Assembly: GCA_035946955.1 (NCBI GenBank)
Contig: DASYYE010000323.1
Location: 1-8,859 of the forward strand
DNA from: DASYYE01 sp035946955
GTDB lineage: Bacteria; Actinomycetota; Actinomycetes; Streptosporangiales; Streptosporangiaceae
Direction of reading: 5' to 3'
Length of the DNA: 8,859 nucleotides
Positions 5,885-8,859 of the stretch are shown in pieces. Made by a program: the position numbers and the translations under genes. The notes beneath the pieces are model-generated. The model saw only the letters and a program-made list of their open reading frames with translations. It searched no databases and had not been told where the DNA came from. Position 1 is the stretch's first letter, and each line of letters opens with the position of its first letter.

Positions 5885-6856
5885 TCATGGGCGTGCCGCA
5901 GCGCCCACGGTGTCCAGGTGCCGCAGCACCTGGACGTAGGAGGTCAGCACGCCTGTCTGGGCATATGGAATGCCGCGCGCGGCGCAGAACGCCTGGACGG
6001 GTGCCTGGGCGTGGCGGAGGTTCGGCCGTGGCATGGAGGGGAACAGGTGGTGTTCGATCTGGTAGTTGAGACCGCCGAGCGCGAGGTCGGTGAGCCAGTT
6101 GCCGCGGACGTTACGTGAGGTGAGGACCTGGCGGCGCAGGAAGTCGACCTTGTCGTCCTCAGCGAACACGTGCATGCCCTTGTGGTTGGGGGCGAACGAA
6201 GACCCCAGGTAGACGCCAAACAGCGCCTGGTGCAGGGCGACGAAGGCCACACCCTGCAGGGGGGAGAGCACCAGGAACACAGCGCCCAGGTATCCGCCGA
6301 TGTGGGCTGCCAGCAGGCTGGCTTCGGCCAGTTTGCCCGGCTTGGTTGGGCGCTGGGCCAGTGCCCGGACGCCGGCGGCGTGAAGGTTGATGCCTTCCAG
6401 CAGGAGCATGGGAAAAAACAGCCACGCCTGGTGGCGGGCGAGCCAGGCACCCGCGCCGCGGCGGGCGCGGGACTGGTCGGCGGTGAACGCGACGGCCCGG
6501 CCGGCGATGTCGGGGTCGCGGCCGGTCTGGTTGGGGTGTGCGTGGTGACGGTGGTGCTTGGTGACCCACCAGCCGTAGCTGAGGCCGATCAGCAGGTTGC
6601 CGTGGAGTCGGCCGATCAGGTCGTCTGTGCGCCTGGAGCCGGAGATCTGACGGTGGCCGGCGTCGTGCCCGATGAAACCGGTCTGGGTGAACATGACCGC
6701 AAGGAACACAGCGACGAGTATCTGCCACCATGACTGCCCGAGCAGGGCGAACACGGCCCATCCACCAGCCAGCAGGAGCAGGTTCAGAGTGATCTTGACG
6801 CTGTAGTAGCCCGGCCGCCGCCGCAGCAGGCCTGCCCGCCTGACTGCGCTGGACAA
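5885..6856 (-). CDS. Membrane fatty-acid (acyl-lipid/acyl-CoA) desaturase
   Basis: A 323-aa integral membrane di-iron desaturase. All three histidine boxes are present: HDAGH (64-68), HHRHH (101-105) and QIEHH (266-270), with NHKGMH at 224-229. The QxxHH third box is typical of the front-end/linoleoyl-CoA-type subfamily. Hydrophobic segments lie at about 22-40, 44-60, 145-160 and 180-215. The enzyme would introduce a double bond into fatty acyl chains using O2 and a reductant, raising membrane fluidity. TTG 6854-6856 is the only usual start codon in this frame, but it has no properly spaced ribosome-binding site (GGAG abuts it). The residues just upstream (GRSDYAEL) look like the conserved N-terminus of relatives, so the true start is uncertain. 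It lies 71 bases after the cold-shock gene on the same strand, which suggests cold-responsive expression. Confidence 0.92.
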   Translation of the reverse strand: MSSAVRRAGLLRRRPGYYSVKITLNLLLLAGGWAVFALLGQSWWQILVAVFLAVMFTQTGFIGHDAGHRQISGSRRTDDLIGRLHGNLLIGLSYGWWVTKHHRHHAHPNQTGRDPDIAGRAVAFTADQSRARRGAGAWLARHQAWLFFPMLLLEGINLHAAGVRALAQRPTKPGKLAEASLLAAHIGGYLGAVFLVLSPLQGVAFVALHQALFGVYLGSSFAPNHKGMHVFAEDDKVDFLRRQVLTSRNVRGNWLTDLALGGLNYQIEHHLFPSMPRPNLRHAQAPVQAFCAARGIPYAQTGVLTSYVQVLRHLDTVGAAARP

Positions 6857-6881
6857 CTCCGCGTAGTCACTTCGCCCGGAT

Positions 6882-6917
6882 GCCGCAGGCCAGCGCCCAG
6901 GGGCGGGGGCCTGCGGC
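6882..6917 (-). terminator. Strong GC hairpin after the cold-shock gene
   Basis: A perfect 10-bp stem (6882-6891 with 6908-6917) begins 10 bases past the cold-shock stop codon, and the loop itself can pair GCCC/GGGC. There is no T-run. It may end or attenuate transcription before the desaturase, or act as a stabilising 3' structure on the abundant cold-shock mRNA. It also overlaps the region where the desaturase N-terminus may begin. Confidence 0.6.
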
Positions 6918-6927
6918 GTGGGCAGGC

Positions 6928-7131
6928 TCAGAGCGCCCGGACCTGGGTGGCCTGCAGGCCCCTGGTGCCCTGGCTGACGTCGTAGTCCACCTTCTGGTTC
7001 TCTTCCAGTGAGCGGTACCCGCCGGAGTCGATCGCGGAGAAGTGGACGAAAACGTCAGCGGTACCGTCATCGGGGGTGATGAAACCAAACCCCTTCTCCG
7101 CGTTGAACCACTTCACGGTTCCCTGGGCCAT
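6928..7131 (-). CDS. cspA: Cold-shock protein (CspA family RNA chaperone)
   Basis: A 67-aa single cold-shock domain, the normal family length. The start ATG (7129-7131) has AAGGAGA (7138-7144) six bases upstream. The sequence opens MAQGTVKWFNAEKGFGFI, with the RNP1 motif KGFGFI (13-18) and the RNP2 motif VFVHF (27-31), so the aromatic nucleic-acid-binding face is intact. By family knowledge it binds single-stranded RNA and DNA, melts RNA structure and may act as an antiterminator at low temperature. The leader carries a stable hairpin (7161-7182), consistent with post-transcriptional control. The desaturase gene follows on the same strand. Many actinomycetes have several paralogues, so cspA is a family label and does not claim orthology. 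Confidence 0.97.
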   Translation of the reverse strand: MAQGTVKWFNAEKGFGFITPDDGTADVFVHFSAIDSGGYRSLEENQKVDYDVSQGTRGLQATQVRAL

Positions 7132-7160
7132 CTGCTGTCTCCTTCAAGGGACGAACTAGT

Positions 7161-7182
7161 GATCCGCGCAGTTGCGCGGATC
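7161..7182 (-). promoter_or_regulatory. Perfect hairpin in the 5' leader of the cold-shock gene
   Basis: GATCCGCGC (7161-7169) and GCGCGGATC (7174-7182) form a 9-bp stem with a 4-base loop. It lies 30 bases upstream of the cold-shock start and 16 bases from its ribosome-binding site. Long structured leaders are a known mode of csp control in other bacteria. This one could stabilise the mRNA, respond to temperature or Csp binding, or as DNA serve as an operator. Which applies is not shown by the sequence. Confidence 0.55.
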
Positions 7183-7257
7183 GGCTGGGTTGCCCGCCAT
7201 GGGGACGAGGGGTCCAGGTAAACGGCACGGCACCCACTGCCAAAACTGCGGGCGCCT

Positions 7258-7464
7258 TCACGATCGCAAAATTCGACAACAGCCAATGTCTACAGCGTGC
7301 CAGGTGGCCCGCATATTCCTGACAGCTACCCGGGCCTTTCCGGCGGAGGCACTGACCCAGCGCACGGTGAGCCCCAGGAGCACAGCGGTGGTGGTCAGAG
7401 CAGCGAGAAGCCGTGGCCTGGCCCCCCTATGGCCTCGGGCACCTGGCCGCTGGCGGGTAGCCAC
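7258..7464 (-). CDS. Possible small membrane peptide (weak)
   Basis: A 68-codon minus-strand ORF from GTG 7462-7464, with a GAGG about eight bases upstream. It has an arginine-rich start (RQRPGARGHRGARPR), one hydrophobic stretch LLAALTTTAVLLGLTV (about 19-34) and a short tail with two cysteines, like a small single-pass or exported peptide. I do not recognise it. Third-position G/C is fair in the middle and poor at the end, and the ORF sits where the cold-shock promoter should lie, so it may be only an open frame. Confidence 0.2.
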   Translation of the reverse strand: MATRQRPGARGHRGARPRLLAALTTTAVLLGLTVRWVSASAGKARVAVRNMRATWHAVDIGCCRILRS

Positions 7465-7516
7465 CCGTGCCGCCTCGACGTTGGTGACATATAACTAGCA
7501 ATTTTTTTCCAGAAAT

Positions 7517-7533
7517 CCTGATAGTCTTTCAGG
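7517..7533 (+). promoter_or_regulatory. Operator-like inverted repeat with an overlapping -10 box
   Basis: CCTGATAGTCTTTCAGG is a near-perfect 17-bp palindrome: seven of eight pairs match around a central T. It contains TAGTCT (7522-7527), which fits the actinobacterial -10 pattern TANNNT and would start transcription at about 7534-7535, on the ATG of the following short ORF. No good -35 box was found. Repressor binding here would block the STAS unit (inference). Confidence 0.4.
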
Positions 7534-7534
7534 C

Positions 7535-7690
7535 ATGAGCGGCTGGGGTTCCCAGGGAGACCGTGACCGCGTGCTGCTGGCCTCGTGGGCTGTGCCACCG
7601 GGCCACCCGCCAGCACAGGGGACGCCGCTGAGCCCACCCCGTCCGGGACGCGTGTACGCGGGACGCGGCAGCCTGTCCGTCTCAATCTGA
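7535..7690 (+). CDS. Possible leaderless 51-aa leader ORF before the STAS gene
   Basis: ATG 7535 opens a 51-codon frame ending at TGA 7688-7690, two bases before the GGAG of the STAS gene. No ribosome-binding site precedes the ATG, but a -10 box (7522-7527) would place the RNA 5' end on it, fitting a leaderless mRNA, which is common in actinobacteria. The peptide begins MSGWGSQGDRDRVLLASWAV and is then proline/glycine-rich, with no domain I recognise. Third-position G/C is about 70 %, below the neighbouring genes, so it may be untranslated leader. If real, its end next to the STAS ribosome-binding site would suggest translational coupling. Confidence 0.33.
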   Translation: MSGWGSQGDRDRVLLASWAVPPGHPPAQGTPLSPPRPGRVYAGRGSLSVSI

Positions 7691-7703
7691 TCGGAGACCC
7701 ATC

Positions 7704-8420
7704 ATGAACTCCAGCACCACCGACGGCCCCAGCCTGAGCTTTTCCGCCCGGACCACGGGCGGTGTCACAGTCGCTGAGCTGTCCGGTGAACTCGACATTG
7801 CCAGCGCCCCGGACCTGCGCGAGCAGCTCCTCAGTGTGCTGAGTCCCGGCTCCGGCCGGCTGGTTATCGACCTGTCCAGGGTGAGCTTTTGTGACGCCAG
7901 TGGGCTTGCGGTGCTACTCAGCACCGGGCGCCGTGCCAGGCTGCTTGGCGGTTCCCTACGCCTCGCCGCGGTTTCGCCGCAGGTCGAACGGGTGCTGCAC
8001 ATCACCGGACTCCACCGCAAGCTCGCGGTCTTCCCCACTGCCGCGGCCGCGGCAACCGGGCTGCGGGCCGGCCCGCACGGCAAAGCAGCCGTAAGCGGCC
8101 GGGCTGCCAGGGCGCACCGCGGGCACCAGGGCGGGCACACCAGGCCGCGCCCGGTCCCGGCCGACGCCGGTGAACTCCGCGAGGCGGTCGCGGACCTGCT
8201 GACCCGCGCCGACGCATGGCACGACGCCGACCCAGGCCGCCGGTTCACCCCGGCGCTGCGCGCGATGGCCCGCGCCCGCGAGAGCACCGACGACACTGCC
8301 CTGGACGCGGCGGCCCGGTCCTTGATGTCCGCCCTCGCCCGCTACCCCCTCACCCACTCCCCAGCAGTCGCCGCAACCGCGACCCATCTGCGGCGGGCGC
8401 TGCACCCCGCCCACGCCTGA
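7704..8420 (+). CDS. STAS-domain anti-sigma factor antagonist with an unusual C-terminal extension
   Basis: A 238-aa protein. The start ATG 7704 has GGAG (7693-7696) seven bases upstream. Residues 10-115 form a STAS domain: GVTVAELSGELDIASAPDLR, LVIDLSRVSFCDASGLAVLL and LRLAAVSPQVERVLHITGLH. Ser66 in DASGL is where SpoIIAA/RsbV proteins are phosphorylated by their anti-sigma kinase, and unphosphorylated protein would bind the kinase and free a sigma factor. Ordinary members end at about 110-125 aa. This one goes on through an Ala/Gly/His/Arg linker (about 113-153) into a predicted helical region (155-235: ELREAVADLLTRADAWHD, FTPALRAMARARES, LMSALARYPL) that I do not recognise. Codon use stays G/C-rich throughout, so the extension looks genuinely coding. 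No kinase or sigma gene is adjacent, so its partner must be encoded elsewhere. Confidence 0.9.
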   Translation: MNSSTTDGPSLSFSARTTGGVTVAELSGELDIASAPDLREQLLSVLSPGSGRLVIDLSRVSFCDASGLAVLLSTGRRARLLGGSLRLAAVSPQVERVLHITGLHRKLAVFPTAAAAATGLRAGPHGKAAVSGRAARAHRGHQGGHTRPRPVPADAGELREAVADLLTRADAWHDADPGRRFTPALRAMARARESTDDTALDAAARSLMSALARYPLTHSPAVAATATHLRRALHPAHA

Positions 8421-8553
8421 CGAAGGCCCCAGCCCACACGGCAGCGGCAGGGAACCCGCCGACCGCGCGCGCTGAGGCGTGATAGCTGCTCCTGGCCGTG
8501 GACCGCACTGCTACTCATGCTCTCCCCACTCTTGGGAGCCCCGGAGGTTCCCG

Positions 8554-8583
8554 GCCCGCCTGGACGTCACCGGCCGGGCGGGC
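8554..8583. terminator. Possible hairpin between convergent STAS and regulator genes
   Basis: GCCCGCC (8554-8560) can pair with GGCGGGC (8577-8583) over a 16-base loop, in the gap between two convergent genes (8421-8678) that otherwise holds no supported gene. It could terminate either transcript. The loop is long and there is no T-run. Confidence 0.25.
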
Positions 8584-8678
8584 GATACCCGTGGTGGCCC
8601 GTGCTATCACCTCGCACCCTCCCAAGGCCGGCACCGCGGGAAGTCACCGAGGGCTGGACGGGTGGATGGGCGGTGAGA

Positions 8679-8858
8679 TCAGTCGCCGCGTGGGTTGTCG
8701 CCGGTGAGGAGGGCCAGGACCTCGCCCACGGTGCGTTCGCGGCTGGTGGGTTCTGGCAGCGGGAGGTGCGCCTGGACCTGGTAGCGGTTGCGGCGGCCGT
8801 CCTTCTGCTTGACGATGTACCCGGCCCGGGCCAGGTCGGTGACGATGCCGTAGGCGCT
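8679..8858 (-). CDS. Winged-helix (MarR/ArsR-like) transcriptional regulator, C-terminal part
   Basis: Only the last 59 codons are inside the window, and the 5' part lies beyond the right edge. The visible part begins SAYGIVTDLARAGYIVKQKD, then GRRNRYQVQAHLPLPEP, ending with a helix TVGEVLALLTG and a stop at 8679-8681. This fits the wing of a winged helix-turn-helix (recognition-helix end, 'GY(L/I)VKxxxGRRNRY' beta-hairpin) and the short tail of a common group of actinobacterial HTH regulators. Residues such as GRRNRY probably contact the DNA minor groove. The ligand and target genes cannot be seen. It converges on the STAS gene across about 260 bases. Confidence 0.82.
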   Translation of the reverse strand, partial: SAYGIVTDLARAGYIVKQKDGRRNRYQVQAHLPLPEPTSRERTVGEVLALLTGDNPRGD

Positions 8859-8859
8859 G

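Larger units (their letters stand above)
7183..7534. other. Intergenic control region between divergent cold-shock and STAS units
   Basis: This gap separates the leftward cold-shock gene from the rightward STAS unit and should hold both promoters. The right end (7487-7534) is an unusually AT-rich island with a T7 run at 7502-7508. The only gene-like reading is a weak minus-strand ORF at 7258-7464. I could not pick the cold-shock promoter with confidence. Confidence 0.5.

Noticed and set aside
7395..7685. Minus-strand ORF containing KDYQDFWKKIASYM in the AT-rich island
   Set aside because: Its protein-like middle simply reflects AT-rich promoter DNA. The flanks are Pro/Gly/Arg-rich and no ribosome-binding site fits.
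7682..8296. Minus-strand ORF opposite the STAS gene
   Set aside because: Shadow of the STAS frame, Ser/Arg-rich with no motif or ribosome-binding site.
1..8859. CRISPR array, tRNA/rRNA genes, phage attachment site, intact insertion sequence
   Set aside because: No regularly spaced repeats beyond the single 26-bp tandem pair, no cloverleaf or rRNA-like stretch, and no terminal inverted repeats around the transposase remnant were seen on either strand.

Overview
This is a high-GC window (roughly 70 % by eye) with strong G/C preference at third codon positions, GTG/TTG starts and actinobacterial protein families: a NarL-type two-component pair, a STAS anti-sigma antagonist, a 67-aa cold-shock protein and a winged-helix regulator. 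It most likely comes from a filamentous actinomycete such as a Streptomyces or Streptosporangiales relative. The genus cannot be fixed from sequence alone.

Layout. (1) 2-1488 (+): a sensor histidine kinase cut by the left edge, overlapped by its NarL/LuxR-type response regulator. (2) 1489-3350: a low-gene-density zone with one intact gene, a VOC/glyoxalase-fold enzyme (2133-2597, -), surrounded by gene debris. The debris is a frameshifted DDE transposase/integrase remnant (-), the first part of an AMP-binding ligase (+) and the N-terminal piece of a nitronate monooxygenase (-). (3) 3351-5435: two convergent zinc-free MDR-type NADP-dependent oxidoreductases, with a 26-bp tandem repeat carrying hairpins between their 3' ends. 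(4) 5590-5786 (-): a small gene resembling the PcrA/UvrD C-terminal domain, broken at a run of six C (G6 on the coding strand). (5) 5885-7131 (-): a cold-shock protein followed by a membrane fatty-acid desaturase, with a strong hairpin between them and another in the cold-shock leader. (6) 7487-8420 (+): an AT-rich promoter-like island, a possible leaderless 51-codon ORF, and a STAS-domain protein with an unusual C-terminal extension. (7) 8679-8858 (-): the C-terminus of a winged-helix/MarR-like regulator, cut by the right edge.

How it works together. Most of the window looks like a stress and housekeeping neighbourhood rather than one dedicated system. The cold-shock protein and desaturase form a plausible cold-response pair (RNA chaperone plus membrane-fluidity enzyme). 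The two oxidoreductases and the VOC enzyme fit redox or electrophile detoxification. The STAS protein points to partner-switching control of an alternative sigma factor, and a match to a SigB-like promoter lies before the second oxidoreductase, although no anti-sigma kinase or sigma gene is visible here. I found no CRISPR array, tRNA, rRNA, intact mobile element or convincing new multi-gene system. The items most worth checking are the desaturase start and CSP-desaturase junction, the STAS C-terminal domain with its leader ORF, and the single-base break in the PcrA-tail-like gene.
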